A DNA stretch of 64,000 nucleotides from Ketogulonicigenium vulgare WSH-001 (GTDB lineage Bacteria > Pseudomonadota > Alphaproteobacteria > Rhodobacterales > Rhodobacteraceae). The translations under genes and the position numbers were made by a program. A model generated the notes under the pieces. It had not been told where the DNA came from. It saw only the letters and a program-made list of their open reading frames with translations, and ran no database searches. The stretch is taken from assembly GCF_000223375.1 (NCBI RefSeq), contig NC_017384.1, positions 2,296,501 to 2,360,500 of the forward strand. Reading direction: 5' to 3'. Shown here in pieces: positions 54,441 to 63,877 of this stretch (the first letter of the stretch is position 1; each line of letters begins with the position of its first letter).

Positions 54441-54544
54441 TGTCCTGCTCGTCTACGCTGCGCGGCATTGATGCCGTGGTTTTTTTCTTTCCATAGCGCA
54501 GGACGGGCGTTTCGCAAAGTGTGCAAAATTCGCGGCGATAGCCC

Positions 54545-55744
54545 TCACACCCTTGTGAAACGGGTCACCAGCTCGACATGGGTCGACCAGCGGAACTGAT
54601 CGACGACCCAGATCGGGCCCATCTGAAAACCCGCCTCGACCAGAATGCGCGCATCGCGGGCAAAGGTCACGGGATTGCACGATACCATGGCAATCACCGG
54701 CACGCTTGCGGCAGCCAGTTGGCGCACCTGCGCCTCGGCCCCGGCGCGGGGCGGGTCGATAATCGCCGCGTCAAAGTCTTTGAGATCAATTGGCAAAAGC
54801 GGGTTGCGAAACAGGTCGCGCACCTCGGTCGTCAGCTTGCGCAAGCCGCCCGCGGCGCGCCAACCGCGCTGCAGTGCCTCGATCATGGGGGCGACACTTT
54901 CGACGGCGTGAACCTCGGTTTTACTCGCAAGGGGCAGCGAGAATGTGCCGCAGCCCGCAAACAGATCGACCACACGGGACGCATCACCTATGGCCTCGCG
55001 CACCTTATTTAGCAGGGTATTTTCCCCCTCGGCGGTCGCCTGCAAAAATGATCCGGGCGGCGGCACTACGGGGGCCGCGCCCATGTTTTGGACAGGCGGG
55101 GCGCGCAAAACAGCACTCTCTTGACCCCAGGTGATTCGCGCAAAACCCGCACGTTCCGCGATGCGGGCCAGATCGCCGACCAGCTCGGGCGTCAGCGTCC
55201 GTTCACTCTCGACCTGCAAATCGGCACCGGCGGTGGATTGCGTGACCAGAAGGCCCGCCTCCGCCTTGCGCGAGGCGGCAAGGTTCGCAACCTCGGCCAG
55301 TGCGGGCATCAGCGCGGCGATTTCCGGTACGATCAACTGGCAATCGGGCACCTCGACCAGCATGTCCGAACCGCGCGCCTTGAAGCCGATGACACCGCCG
55401 GATTTGTTGCGGCGCCCGGTGAATTTTGCGCGGCGACGGCTGCGGGCGGGCGAGGTAAGGGTGCCCGCAATCTCGCCGCTCAACTGCTGACCGGCAAGGG
55501 CACGGGCGACAATCTCGGCCTTCCAGTCCGCGACAAAGGCATCGTCCGCGTGTTGCATGGCGCAGCCGCCACAGGTTTTGAAATGACGGCAAGGCGGTGC
55601 CACGCGGCGAGGCGAGGGGGTGATGATCCGGGCAGAACCGTCATCCTTCACCTCGACCTCTTCGCCGGGCAGGGTGCGCGGCACCAAAGTACCATCGGCC
55701 AGACGGCCCATCGCGTGATGTGTCAGCGCCTCGATAATCGGCAT
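54545..55744 (-). CDS. 23S rRNA m5U methyltransferase (RlmD/TrmA family)
   Basis: This 399-residue SAM-dependent RNA methyltransferase carries an iron-sulfur site. The cluster cysteines are in PCRHFKTCGGCAMQH (residues near 52-61) with a fourth Cys further on (VEVPDCQLI). The SAM motif is VVDLFAGCGTFSLPLA, and the catalytic DPPRAGAEAQV and VSCNPVTFARD are complete. The exact target (rRNA or tRNA) is not certain. The ATG at 55744 follows the cca stop with two bases between. The in-frame TTG upstream was rejected. Confidence 0.92.
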   Translation of the reverse strand: MPIIEALTHHAMGRLADGTLVPRTLPGEEVEVKDDGSARIITPSPRRVAPPCRHFKTCGGCAMQHADDAFVADWKAEIVARALAGQQLSGEIAGTLTSPARSRRRAKFTGRRNKSGGVIGFKARGSDMLVEVPDCQLIVPEIAALMPALAEVANLAASRKAEAGLLVTQSTAGADLQVESERTLTPELVGDLARIAERAGFARITWGQESAVLRAPPVQNMGAAPVVPPPGSFLQATAEGENTLLNKVREAIGDASRVVDLFAGCGTFSLPLASKTEVHAVESVAPMIEALQRGWRAAGGLRKLTTEVRDLFRNPLLPIDLKDFDAAIIDPPRAGAEAQVRQLAAASVPVIAMVSCNPVTFARDARILVEAGFQMGPIWVVDQFRWSTHVELVTRFTRV

Positions 55745-55746
55745 GG

Positions 55747-56868
55747 TCAACCCTTCAGTTCGTCTTTGCCTAGGGAGAAATCGGATGCGATCCAGCGCGC
55801 TTCAGCCGCGCGCAGGGCCTGCCCCAATGCGGGGCCGGACAGGGGTAGGTCGCTGGATTTAAGCGGAAATTTTTGCGCTGCCGCCCAACCCGCGCGGGCG
55901 CGCAGATCAGCGGGCGGCATTTGCGACAGGCTGGCATAGGTAATCACGGCCATATCCAGCGCGATATCCGCGCCATACCGATAGGCCGCCTCATGCAATG
56001 GCTGCGGGTTTTGCATTTGCGCCAGCACGCGCGCCTCGGCATTCGACAGGCGCAGCAGGCGAGCCGCATCTTCGCCGCCGATCGCGGCAAGGCGGCGCAT
56101 GGGCGCGGGCGGCAGGGCCATTAGCCCCTCGATATGCACCAGCGCGGGCAGGGTGCCGAGGCCCGCGCCCGGCAGGATACGCAGCAGCACGCCCGACTGC
56201 GCCATCGCCGCAATGGCGGGCGCGGGGTCGGGCGCGGACAACAGTTTGCGCATCTCGGCCCCGACGCGTTCGCGCGAGAGCCCCTCGATCCCGTCGGCAA
56301 GCTCGGCGCAGGCGGCAAGACCGTCCGCATCAATCGCCCCAGCCTCGCCGTACCACGCGTGAAAGCGGAAGAACCGCAGGATGCGCAGGTAATCCTCGCG
56401 GATGCGGGTCGGCGCATCGCCGATAAAACGAACGGTGCCCGACAGGGCATCGGGCAGGCCGCCCACCGGATCGGCCAGCGTGCCATCGGGCGCGGCGTAA
56501 AGTGCGTTCATGGTGAAATCGCGTCGCGCCGCATCCTCGGCCAAGTCGGTGCCGAATACGACGCGCGCATGGCGCCCGTCCGTTTCGACATCGCGGCGAA
56601 ATGTGGTGATCTCGACCGGGCCCTGCGCGGTCAGCACGGTGATTGTGCCATGATCGATGCCGGTATCAACGGTGCGAAGACCGGATAATGCGGCTTTAAC
56701 CTGCGCAGGCGTTGCGTCAGTGGCCATATCGACATCCGTCGCGCCACCGCCAATCACCGCATTACGCACACAGCCACCCACAAACCACGCCTGATGTCCC
56801 GCGCCGGTCAGCGTGGCACATATGTCCTGCAAAGCGCTGTGGTGCAGCCAATCGGCGTCTAACTTCAT
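55747..56868 (-). CDS. cca: CCA-adding tRNA nucleotidyltransferase
   Basis: This 373-residue polymerase adds or repairs the 3' CCA end of tRNA. The nucleotidyltransferase start is GHQAWFVGGCVRNAVIGGGATDVDMAT (DxD metal ligands). The following family parts are RRDFTMNALYA, DPVGGLPDALSGTVRFIGDAPTRIREDYLRILRFFRFHAW, and a shorter C-terminal region than the E. coli HD-containing form. It is shorter and more like the alphaproteobacterial group. It is followed by the RNA methyltransferase, with two bases between, and preceded by hslO across a terminator. Confidence 0.96.
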   Translation of the reverse strand: MKLDADWLHHSALQDICATLTGAGHQAWFVGGCVRNAVIGGGATDVDMATDATPAQVKAALSGLRTVDTGIDHGTITVLTAQGPVEITTFRRDVETDGRHARVVFGTDLAEDAARRDFTMNALYAAPDGTLADPVGGLPDALSGTVRFIGDAPTRIREDYLRILRFFRFHAWYGEAGAIDADGLAACAELADGIEGLSRERVGAEMRKLLSAPDPAPAIAAMAQSGVLLRILPGAGLGTLPALVHIEGLMALPPAPMRRLAAIGGEDAARLLRLSNAEARVLAQMQNPQPLHEAAYRYGADIALDMAVITYASLSQMPPADLRARAGWAAAQKFPLKSSDLPLSGPALGQALRAAEARWIASDFSLGKDELKG

Positions 56869-56879
56869 CGGCAGACCTG

Positions 56880-56914
56880 TAAAAATCCCCGCGCAGATCG
56901 CGCCCGCGCGGGGA
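56880..56914 (-). terminator. Terminator after hslO
   Basis: On the minus strand TCCCCGCGC pairs with GCGCGGGGA, with an 11-base loop and then TTTTTA. It lies between the hslO stop and the cca start and closes the hslO transcript. Confidence 0.8.
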
Positions 56915-56932
56915 ATGGTTTAGAAAGTTGTT

Positions 56933-57916
56933 TTAGAAACCTGGCGGCTTGTCACCGACGAAGCCGACGGTCTTTGGGTCCAGCACATAATGCGCGCCGC
57001 AGAACTGGCAGTCTGCGGTGACGGTGCCCTCGGTCGTGACCATATGCGCAATATCCTTTTGCGAATAGATCGACAGCGATTGGCGCACCTTATCCTCGGA
57101 ACACGAACAGCCGAACTGCACCGCTTGCGTTTCGAACACGCGGGGCTGCTCTTCGTGGAACAGGCGCGTCAACAGGCTGGTCGAGGTCACGTTCGGGCCG
57201 ATCAGCTCGAGCTCTTCGACCGTATCCAACAAAACATTGGCGCGGTTCCAGTTTTCGCCGTCATCGGTTTCGGGCAGGGCGACAGGCGCGACCTGACCTT
57301 CACCGACCTTTAGCAAAGACGAGGCTTTGGGCATGTGCTGCAGCATCACGCCGCCCGCACGCCACCGCTCGCCACGGCCCGGCTCGTGTGAGCGGCCATA
57401 GGACAGTGCGAACCGCGTCGGGATCTGCTCCGATTGGCGGAAATAGGCCTCGGCACAGGCCGCAAGCGAGCCGCCCTCGAGCGAGGTGATCCCCGAATAG
57501 GGCTCGGTCCCTTCGCCTTGGTCGATCAGGATCGCGAAATAGCCTTTTTCGCCAATCAGGCTGAAGGGCTCGGCATCGGGGTCCAGACGGTCGGGGTCAA
57601 AGCTGGCGTAACCGCGAATGCGCGCGGGCTGGCCGTCTTCGCTGGGCCCGTAATAATCGGTCGCGATAATCCGGGCCGGGCCATCGCCGCGCACCTGAAT
57701 GGACAGCTTCCAGCGCAGGTCAATGGTCTGGCCGATCAACGCGGTCAGCAGGACAGCCTCGGCCACCAGACCTTCGATCGCGGCGGGGTAATTGTGCTGG
57801 CGCAGCACGTCTTGCAGGACGCCGTCGAGCCGCGCCACTCGACCGCGCACATCGGCAAGGTCAAGCTGGAACGGCAAAACCGTATCGTCCCAGGCGAGTT
57901 GGGTGCCTTGGGTCAT
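56933..57916 (-). CDS. hslO: Redox-regulated chaperone Hsp33
   Basis: This 327-residue cytoplasmic holdase is activated by oxidative stress. The C-terminal zinc-binding site has CSCSEDKVRQSL and ADCQFCGAHYVL, giving a CxC and CxxC that bind zinc in the reduced state and form disulfides upon oxidation. The N-terminal substrate-binding domain contains GGVMLQHMP-like and TSLEGGSLAACAEAYFRQSEQIPT segments. It is convergent with nothing nearby and lies 78 bases from the divergent NUDIX gene. Confidence 0.97.
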   Translation of the reverse strand: MTQGTQLAWDDTVLPFQLDLADVRGRVARLDGVLQDVLRQHNYPAAIEGLVAEAVLLTALIGQTIDLRWKLSIQVRGDGPARIIATDYYGPSEDGQPARIRGYASFDPDRLDPDAEPFSLIGEKGYFAILIDQGEGTEPYSGITSLEGGSLAACAEAYFRQSEQIPTRFALSYGRSHEPGRGERWRAGGVMLQHMPKASSLLKVGEGQVAPVALPETDDGENWNRANVLLDTVEELELIGPNVTSTSLLTRLFHEEQPRVFETQAVQFGCSCSEDKVRQSLSIYSQKDIAHMVTTEGTVTADCQFCGAHYVLDPKTVGFVGDKPPGF

Positions 57917-57993
57917 TTATAATCCTCGAACTGGACGGATTGCGTTACCGCGATCATATAGGGCGGTAAACCAGAATCTTAAAGAGGTATGCG

Positions 57994-58425
57994 ATGATCC
58001 CCCGTTTTGGCGAATCCGTCCGCGCCGACATCCGTTACACGCTGCGCCCGGGTGCCTATGGGATCATTTTGCGCGGCAATTCCATTCTGACAACGCTGCA
58101 AATGCCCGATGCCGAATTTCAATTGCCCGGCGGCGGGATTGAAAAAGGCGAGAGCCCGACGCAGGGCCTGATGCGCGAAGTGCGCGAGGAAACCGGTTGG
58201 CACATCACCCAACCGCGCCGCGTCGGGGCCTATCGTCGGTTCTGCTACATGCCGGAATATGATCTATGGGCAGAAAAGCTATGTATGCTTTATGTGGCGC
58301 GGCCCGTGCGCCAGATCAGCGCCCCCAGCGAGCCCGGCCATACCGCTCTTTGGATGGATATCGCCGATGCGCTGGAGATGTTGGAAAACAGCGGCGAGCG
58401 CGCTTGGCTGCGCCGCCTGCTGTAA
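57994..58425 (+). CDS. NUDIX hydrolase
   Basis: This 143-residue cytoplasmic NUDIX-fold hydrolase has the box GGGIEKGESPTQGLMREVREETGW, complete with its Glu residues. The start MIPRFGESVRADIRYTLRPGAYGIIL is typical of a Rhodobacterales group whose substrates are not known. The SD AAAGAGG lies before the ATG. The stop is directly adjacent to the convergent membrane-protein gene, with no bases between. It is divergent from hslO. Confidence 0.9.
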   Translation: MIPRFGESVRADIRYTLRPGAYGIILRGNSILTTLQMPDAEFQLPGGGIEKGESPTQGLMREVREETGWHITQPRRVGAYRRFCYMPEYDLWAEKLCMLYVARPVRQISAPSEPGHTALWMDIADALEMLENSGERAWLRRLL

Positions 58426-59223
58426 TCAGTGGGCGGGCAGTTCCCGCCCCTCGACCAATACACCGTAAAGCGTGGTCAGCAGGCACAGGCCCAGCAGCGT
58501 GCTGAACCACAAAACGCCGATATTCAGCCCAAAGCTGAGCATTGGTGAGATACCGTCAAACACCGATACGATCAGCGACAGCACCACATTCAGCAGCGTG
58601 ACAATAACCGCGATCACAAAGATCTGGCCCGACACAGGGTTCGTCGCCCGCCAGGCCTGAAACACGCCCATCTTTGCGCCGACCGAAGCCGCTGGCAACA
58701 CAAGGCCAAAGCGCAGCGACAGCCACATGACCACCAGCGTAATGGCAAAACCGCCCAGCGTGCCGACGATGATGCTGGGCAGGAACACCAGTCCCATCAT
58801 CATAATGCCGATCACAGCGCTGACAGGCACAAGGATCAAAACCAGCATGGCCGAGACGACAATCGTCTTCCACATATAGCCCGCCAATTCGTTTTGCGGG
58901 ATGCGGGGCAGCAGTCCGGGATATTCTTCCAGCAAAACAAAGCGGTGCCACGACACCGCCGTCCATGCCGAGATAAAGATAAAGACGACGAATATGATCA
59001 ACGCCGTCAGCAATTCCTCGAACGAGGGGACCTCTTCGGGGCCGGGACTATAGGTCATCAGGCCAAAGACATCGACGCCCGTGGCGAATTGCAGGCCAAA
59101 CAAACAGGCGATGCCGATCAGCGCCGGCCCGACCGATACCGCCAGTGCCTGACGCCAATTGCGCAGCACCATGGAAATCCCGTGACGGACAGTCTCGCGC
59201 CCAAGGCTTGCATTCGTGGTCAT
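58426..59223 (-). CDS. Multi-pass membrane protein of unknown function
   Basis: This 265-residue protein has about six hydrophobic helices (near residues 26-45, 72-95, 115-140, 145-165, 210-228 and 235-258). No motif is recognised. A long cytoplasmic loop of charged residues (RFVLLEEYPGLLPRIPQNELAG) lies between helices 2 and 3. It resembles the loosely defined groups of alphaproteobacterial integral membrane proteins without catalytic residues. It may share a transcript with ilvA, whose stop lies 18 bases upstream of its start. Confidence 0.72.
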   Translation of the reverse strand: MTTNASLGRETVRHGISMVLRNWRQALAVSVGPALIGIACLFGLQFATGVDVFGLMTYSPGPEEVPSFEELLTALIIFVVFIFISAWTAVSWHRFVLLEEYPGLLPRIPQNELAGYMWKTIVVSAMLVLILVPVSAVIGIMMMGLVFLPSIIVGTLGGFAITLVVMWLSLRFGLVLPAASVGAKMGVFQAWRATNPVSGQIFVIAVIVTLLNVVLSLIVSVFDGISPMLSFGLNIGVLWFSTLLGLCLLTTLYGVLVEGRELPAH

Positions 59224-59241
59224 GTTTTCTCCCTCATGGCC

Positions 59242-60489
59242 CTACAGCAAGAAGCTGGTCAGCATTTCATTTTCGGTGATGTCCTGATAGCCAAAGCCGC
59301 CTTCGGTCATGCGTTTCAGCAGGATATCAAAATTCTCGCGCTTGGTCGTCTCCAGACCCAGCAGGATCGTCCCGAAGTTGCGTGCGTTCTTTTTCAGATA
59401 TTCGAACCGCGACACATCATCATCGGGACCAAGCATCATCAGGAAATCGCGCAGCGCGCCGGGGCGCTGGGGTAGGCGCAGGATGAAATAGCGCTTTAGC
59501 CCGCGATACCGCTGGGCGCGCTCTTTGACTTCGGGCAGACGTTCGAAATCGAAATTACCGCCAGACACCACACAAACCACGGTCTTGCCGCGGATCTGAT
59601 CGGCGATGTCCTGCAGCGCATCGATCGACAGGGCCCCTGCAGGCTCCAGCACGATGCCTTCGATATTCAGCACCTCGATCATCGTGGCGCAGATACGATC
59701 CTCGGGCGCGCGCAGGACAGAGCCCGAGCTGACCCAATCCAGCGCATCAAAATTATGCTTGCCGATGCGGGCGACGGCTGCGCCATCGACAAAGCCATCG
59801 ACCTTGTTCAGCGTGACAGGCGCGTGTTCAGCGACGGCCGCCGACAGGCTGGCCGCACCGGTCGGCTCGACGAAACGGAAACTCGTATCCGCTTTGATGG
59901 CGCGCATATAGCTGGTGGTGCCCGCTGACAGGCCGCCTCCGCCGACGGGGACGATCATCACATCGGGCGCACGGCCCAGTTGTTCCATGATCTCGACCGT
60001 GATGGTCGATTGGCCTAGGATCACATCAGGATCATCATAAGGCGCAAGGAAATAGGCGCCCTGATCGGCACAGAACTTTTGCGCCGCCGACAGGGATTGA
60101 TCGAAATAGTCACCGATCAAACGGATCTGCACGTTTTCACCGCCAAAGGCGCGCGTCTTGTCGATCTTTTGCTGCGGCGTCGTCACCGGCATGAAGATCG
60201 TGCCTTTCACGCCAAAATGCTTGCAGGCAAAGGCCAGACCCTGCGCGTGGTTGCCTGCGCTTGCACAGACAAAATGCGACTGCGCCGGATCGCGCGCCAG
60301 TACCATCCGCATCGCCGTAAAAGCGCCGCGAATCTTGTAACTGCGCACGGGCGTCAGATCCTCGCGTTTCAGCCAAATATCGGCTTCATATCGCTGGGAC
60401 AGGTAATCATTGCGCTGCAGAGGCGTCTCGGGAAAGAGATCGCGCAGGGCAAGCGTCGCGGCGCGGGCGTTTTCGACAAAAGTGCTCAT
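59242..60489 (-). CDS. ilvA: Threonine ammonia-lyase (threonine deaminase)
   Basis: This 415-residue PLP enzyme converts threonine to 2-oxobutanoate and starts isoleucine synthesis. The PLP Lys is in VRSYKIRGAFTAM, the phosphate-binding loop is VGGGGLSAG, and the ASAGNHAQGLA glycine-rich region precedes it. The C-terminal part (about 325-415) is a single ACT-like regulatory domain (FILRLPQRPGALRDFLMML), so isoleucine feedback is likely. The gene is divergent from argG, with 124 bases between. Confidence 0.96.
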   Translation of the reverse strand: MSTFVENARAATLALRDLFPETPLQRNDYLSQRYEADIWLKREDLTPVRSYKIRGAFTAMRMVLARDPAQSHFVCASAGNHAQGLAFACKHFGVKGTIFMPVTTPQQKIDKTRAFGGENVQIRLIGDYFDQSLSAAQKFCADQGAYFLAPYDDPDVILGQSTITVEIMEQLGRAPDVMIVPVGGGGLSAGTTSYMRAIKADTSFRFVEPTGAASLSAAVAEHAPVTLNKVDGFVDGAAVARIGKHNFDALDWVSSGSVLRAPEDRICATMIEVLNIEGIVLEPAGALSIDALQDIADQIRGKTVVCVVSGGNFDFERLPEVKERAQRYRGLKRYFILRLPQRPGALRDFLMMLGPDDDVSRFEYLKKNARNFGTILLGLETTKRENFDILLKRMTEGGFGYQDITENEMLTSFLL

Positions 60490-60548
60490 GCGTCATTCAT
60501 TAGACCGCCGCCGAATGCGCGTCCAGTTGCGGTTTCACGCGGACGCCC

Positions 60549-60577
60549 TTGTGGCCTTGTAAAAAACGCCCTAGACC
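60549..60577 (+). promoter_or_regulatory. Possible promoter of argG
   Basis: TTGTGG, 17 bases, then TAGACC on the plus strand, about 37 bases before the argG ATG. Both boxes deviate from consensus. Confidence 0.35.
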
Positions 60578-60613
60578 CATCGCAAAACTGTTTCACTCCG
60601 ACGGAGCCTTGCA

Positions 60614-61852
60614 ATGTCCGCACAAAAGCCCGCACCGAAAAAGGTCGTGCTCGCCTATTCCGGTGGTCTCGATACTTCGATCATCCTGAAATGGCTGCAA
60701 ACCGAATACGGTTGCGAAGTCGTGACCTTTACCGCCGATCTAGGTCAGGGCGAAGAGCTGGAGCCCGCGCGCCAAAAGGCGCTGCTGCTGGGCATCAAGG
60801 AAGAGAATATCCATATCGTCGACCTGCGCGAAGAATTCGTGCGCGACTTTGTCTTCCCGATGTTCCGCGCCAATGCGGTTTATGAGGGGCTCTATCTGCT
60901 GGGCACCTCGATCGCGCGTCCGCTGATCTCGAAAAAGCTGGTTGAAATTGCACAGGCCACCGGTGCCGATGCAGTTGCGCACGGCGCGACCGGCAAGGGC
61001 AATGACCAAGTGCGGTTCGAACTGGGCGTCGCCGCCCTCGACCCGGCGATCAAGGTCATCGCACCTTGGCGCGAATGGGATTTGATGTCGCGCACGCAAC
61101 TTCTTGCTTTTGCTGAGGAAAATCAGATTCCGATTGCAAAGGACAAACGTGGCGAGGCGCCGTTCTCGGTCGATGCGAACCTGCTGCACACCTCGTCCGA
61201 AGGCAAAATTCTGGAAAACCCCGCCGAGGAAGCGCCCGATTATGTCGCGCAGCGTATCGTCGCCGTGGAAGATGCGCCGAACACGCCCGAAATCATCGAA
61301 ATCACCTTTGAAAAGGGTGACGCCACCGCCATCAACGGCGAGGCGATGTCCCCCGCAAGCATCCTGACCAAGCTGAACGAGCTGGGCGCGAAACACGGCA
61401 TCGGCCTGCTGGATTTCGTGGAAAACCGTTTCGTCGGTATGAAATCGCGCGGTGTCTACGAGACTCCCGGCGGTACGATCCTGTTGGAAGCCCACCGCGG
61501 CATCGAACAAATCACGCTGGATTCGGGTGCGGGTCACCTGAAAGACAGCATCATGCCGCGCTATGCCGAGCTGATCTATAACGGCTTCTGGTTCAGCCCC
61601 GAGCGTGAGGCCCTGCAGGCGCTGATCGACCACACGCAGGAATATGTCACCGGCACCGTCCGCCTGAAACTGTACAAGGGCGTTGCGCGCACGATCGCAC
61701 GTTGGTCGGATTACTCGCTGTATTCCGAAAAGCACGTGACGTTCGAGGAAGATGCAGGCGCCTATGATCAAAAGGACGCAGCAGGCTTTATCCACCTGAA
61801 CGCCCTGCGCCTGCGTCTGGTTGCAAACCGCAATGCGCGCGTGAAAAAGTAA
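60614..61852 (+). CDS. argG: Argininosuccinate synthase
   Basis: This 412-residue cytoplasmic enzyme joins citrulline and aspartate using ATP in arginine synthesis. The PP-loop is [18 protein letters not shown], and other family parts are [27 protein letters not shown] and [29 protein letters not shown]. All nucleotide-binding residues are present. The ATG at 60614 follows ACGGAGCCTTGCA. The gene ends before a strong terminator. With argJ, it is one of two arginine genes in the window. Confidence 0.98.
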   Translation: MSAQKPAPKKVVLAYSGGLDTSIILKWLQTEYGCEVVTFTADLGQGEELEPARQKALLLGIKEENIHIVDLREEFVRDFVFPMFRANAVYEGLYLLGTSIARPLISKKLVEIAQATGADAVAHGATGKGNDQVRFELGVAALDPAIKVIAPWREWDLMSRTQLLAFAEENQIPIAKDKRGEAPFSVDANLLHTSSEGKILENPAEEAPDYVAQRIVAVEDAPNTPEIIEITFEKGDATAINGEAMSPASILTKLNELGAKHGIGLLDFVENRFVGMKSRGVYETPGGTILLEAHRGIEQITLDSGAGHLKDSIMPRYAELIYNGFWFSPEREALQALIDHTQEYVTGTVRLKLYKGVARTIARWSDYSLYSEKHVTFEEDAGAYDQKDAAGFIHLNALRLRLVANRNARVKK

Positions 61853-61877
61853 GCCGTTTCAAGCGGTTGAAACACAG

Positions 61878-61905
61878 AAGGCCGGGGTTTCCCCCGGCCT
61901 TTATT
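61878..61905 (+). terminator. Terminator after argG
   Basis: AAGGCCGGGG pairs with CCCCGGCCTT around a TTTC loop, followed by TATTTTTAT. It lies 25 bases after the argG stop and before the convergent small gene. Confidence 0.9.
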
Positions 61906-61929
61906 TTTATCCGCATCAAGCTGGCTGTT

Positions 61930-62073
61930 TCAGGCCGCGCGCGAGAAATAGCCATACATCTGCGCCAGTGCCTTTTCGGCAGCATCGCAGGCGGCTTTGT
62001 TATCTTGGGCTTTTGCCGCAGGTTTCGCGATGATCGCTGCTGCGGGCTTTGTTTGGGTCGGGGCGTCCGTCAT
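61930..62073 (-). CDS. Small Ala/Lys-rich protein of 47 residues
   Basis: The product begins MTDAPTQTKPAAAII and ends EKALAQMYGYFSRAA. An excellent AAGGAG lies seven bases before the ATG, which is the main evidence for a real gene. The central part (KAACDAAEKALAQMYGYFS) is likely an amphipathic helix, with one Cys. No known domain is recognised. It stands alone between argG's terminator and the sulfotransferase-like gene. It could be a small regulatory or structural protein; function is unknown. Confidence 0.68.
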   Translation of the reverse strand: MTDAPTQTKPAAAIIAKPAAKAQDNKAACDAAEKALAQMYGYFSRAA

Positions 62074-62181
62074 GGTGCATCTCCTTCGTCCGTCCATAGG
62101 CAGATATACGGTATGCAATTGCACACAGCACCCCATAGTTTTGCATGGGGGCCATGTGCGGGACGCATTGCGACCTTATAT

Positions 62182-62910
62182 TTAAGGCGTGATCCGATAC
62201 TGCGCGAGACGCTGGTAATAGGGCAGCGCCGCATCGGCGAGCGCCTGAAACGCACCACTTAAGACCGGCAGATCACCCTCGGGCGCCTCGAAGCCGCTGG
62301 ACCCATGCACCGCGCCGTACCAATGCGGCGCCCAAACGCCATCATCCGCATGGCCGCCAGCGGGCCAGCGCAGCATATTGTCGGTATAGGGAATGCCGAT
62401 TGCGGCACAAAGCGCAGCCAGCGTGCGAGCCGGATCGGCGCGGATATCGTGGCTGTCGACCACAACCGGGCGATGTCCCAGCCAGCCGGTTACCTCATCA
62501 AACAGTTGTTCTTGTTGCGGAAATCCGATGTCATCTAACGTTGGCTGATCACGTTTGCGGGCATAGCTGGCAATGACCCGTGCCGGATGGCGGATCAGGA
62601 ACACGTTGATGCAGTCGCGCATAAAGCTGCGGTCAAAGCCGTCCACCATATGCAGCGTCATATGCTTTTGATAAAATACCGGTGCGCCGTGCGGGGCAGG
62701 GCCGCGACAGGCGGCGGCAACGCGGGCGGGGTCATCCTCATGCGCGGCGATGATGTCGTCGCGCATCGGATGGTCAATGCCGGTCGCCTTCAGATAGGCG
62801 GCATAGAATGGCTCGTCCCAGATATCGCAATCGCCGCGCGCGCCAAAAGCATACATCAGCGCGGTCGACAGATTGCGGGGGCCCGACCACATGGCGATGC
62901 GGGTCGTCAT
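62182..62910 (-). CDS. Sulfotransferase-like P-loop protein, coupled to an aminotransferase
   Basis: This 242-residue protein has an N-terminal P-loop-like start IAMWSGPRNLSTALMYAFG and the conserved DEPFYAAYL, with INVFLIRHPARVIASYARKR as the 3'-phosphate-type motif. It resembles small sulfotransferase-family proteins, although transfer activity is not proven. It begins in the stop codon of the class IV aminotransferase (ATGA), so translation is coupled. A fusion of similar domains occurs, as I recall, in plant branched-chain-aminotransferase-like proteins. That supports a shared reaction but is to be checked. Confidence 0.78.
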   Translation of the reverse strand: MTTRIAMWSGPRNLSTALMYAFGARGDCDIWDEPFYAAYLKATGIDHPMRDDIIAAHEDDPARVAAACRGPAPHGAPVFYQKHMTLHMVDGFDRSFMRDCINVFLIRHPARVIASYARKRDQPTLDDIGFPQQEQLFDEVTGWLGHRPVVVDSHDIRADPARTLAALCAAIGIPYTDNMLRWPAGGHADDGVWAPHWYGAVHGSSGFEAPEGDLPVLSGAFQALADAALPYYQRLAQYRITP

Positions 62911-63815
62911 GTGCGGTTTACCAGTTCTTTATAAAGACCGCGCAGGCGCAGGGTCATCGGGCCCATCTCGCCCGTGCCGATGGTGCGGCCATCAATCGTG
63001 CCGACAGGCGTTTGCGCGCCAAAAGTGCCGGTCAAGAACGCCTCATCCGCGACATAGGTGTCAACCAGCGAAAAGTTCCGCTCATGCACCGGAATGCCAT
63101 TTTCGCGGCAGACCTGGATCACCTTGCGGCGGGTGATGCCGTTCATGCAGTAATCGCCGGTGCTGGTCCAAACCTCGCCCTTTTTCACAATGAAAAAGTT
63201 GCAGGCGTTGGTTGTGTTCACAAAACCGTGCACGTCCAGCATCAGCGCCTCGTCCGCGCCCGCCTTTTCGGCGGCGATACAGGCAAGGATACAGTTCAGT
63301 TTGGAATGCGAATTCAGCTTTGGGTCCTGCGTCATCGGCAGGCCGCGCAGATGCGGCACAGTCGCAAGGCGGATCGGGCGCGGGATCGAGGGCTTGGAAT
63401 GCTCCATAATGATCGCGACGGTCGGGCCCTGCTGCGACAGGCGGGGATGCTGGAAGGGACGGGTCTTGACGCCGCGCGTGACCATCAACCGGCAATGCAC
63501 ATCGCCCTGCATCTGGTTCGCCGCCTGCGTGTCATAGACGGCTTGCTTCACCTCATCCGGTGTCATGCCGATATCCATGTCGATGGCCTTTGCGGCCTCG
63601 AACAGACGCTCCATATGCTCGTCGATAAAGGCCCATTTGCCGTCGTAAAGGCGCATCCCCTCCCACACGCCATCACCCAGCATGAAGCCGGAATCGTAAA
63701 TGGAAACAACGGCATCGGCGCGTGGCACGATGCGGCCGTTCACATAGTAAAGCAGGGATTCGTTGCGGGCGTCTTCCTCGGCCTTATGGGTCGAGACATG
63801 GGTGTTCGTGGACAT
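62907..63815 (-). CDS. Class IV aminotransferase (branched-chain / D-amino-acid type)
   Basis: This 302-residue PLP enzyme of fold type IV is similar to IlvE, D-alanine aminotransferase and aminodeoxychorismate lyase. Visible are VNGRIVPRADAVVSIYDSGFMLGDGVWEGMRLYDG, the PLP Lys in LNSHSKLNCILA (near residue 175), and DVHGFVNTTNACNFFIVKKG, which corresponds to the glycine-rich phosphate loop. The substrate could be branched-chain amino acids or an unusual amine. The start at 63815 is the ATG before STNTHVSTHKAEEDARNES. It overlaps the sulfotransferase-like gene by 4 bases. Confidence 0.85.
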   Translation of the reverse strand: MSTNTHVSTHKAEEDARNESLLYYVNGRIVPRADAVVSIYDSGFMLGDGVWEGMRLYDGKWAFIDEHMERLFEAAKAIDMDIGMTPDEVKQAVYDTQAANQMQGDVHCRLMVTRGVKTRPFQHPRLSQQGPTVAIIMEHSKPSIPRPIRLATVPHLRGLPMTQDPKLNSHSKLNCILACIAAEKAGADEALMLDVHGFVNTTNACNFFIVKKGEVWTSTGDYCMNGITRRKVIQVCRENGIPVHERNFSLVDTYVADEAFLTGTFGAQTPVGTIDGRTIGTGEMGPMTLRLRGLYKELVNRT

Positions 63816-63877
63816 AGTGCGGCTCACCTGATGGATTTTCACCCATCAGGCACCGGATCAGCCCCTGTCGCAAGCGT

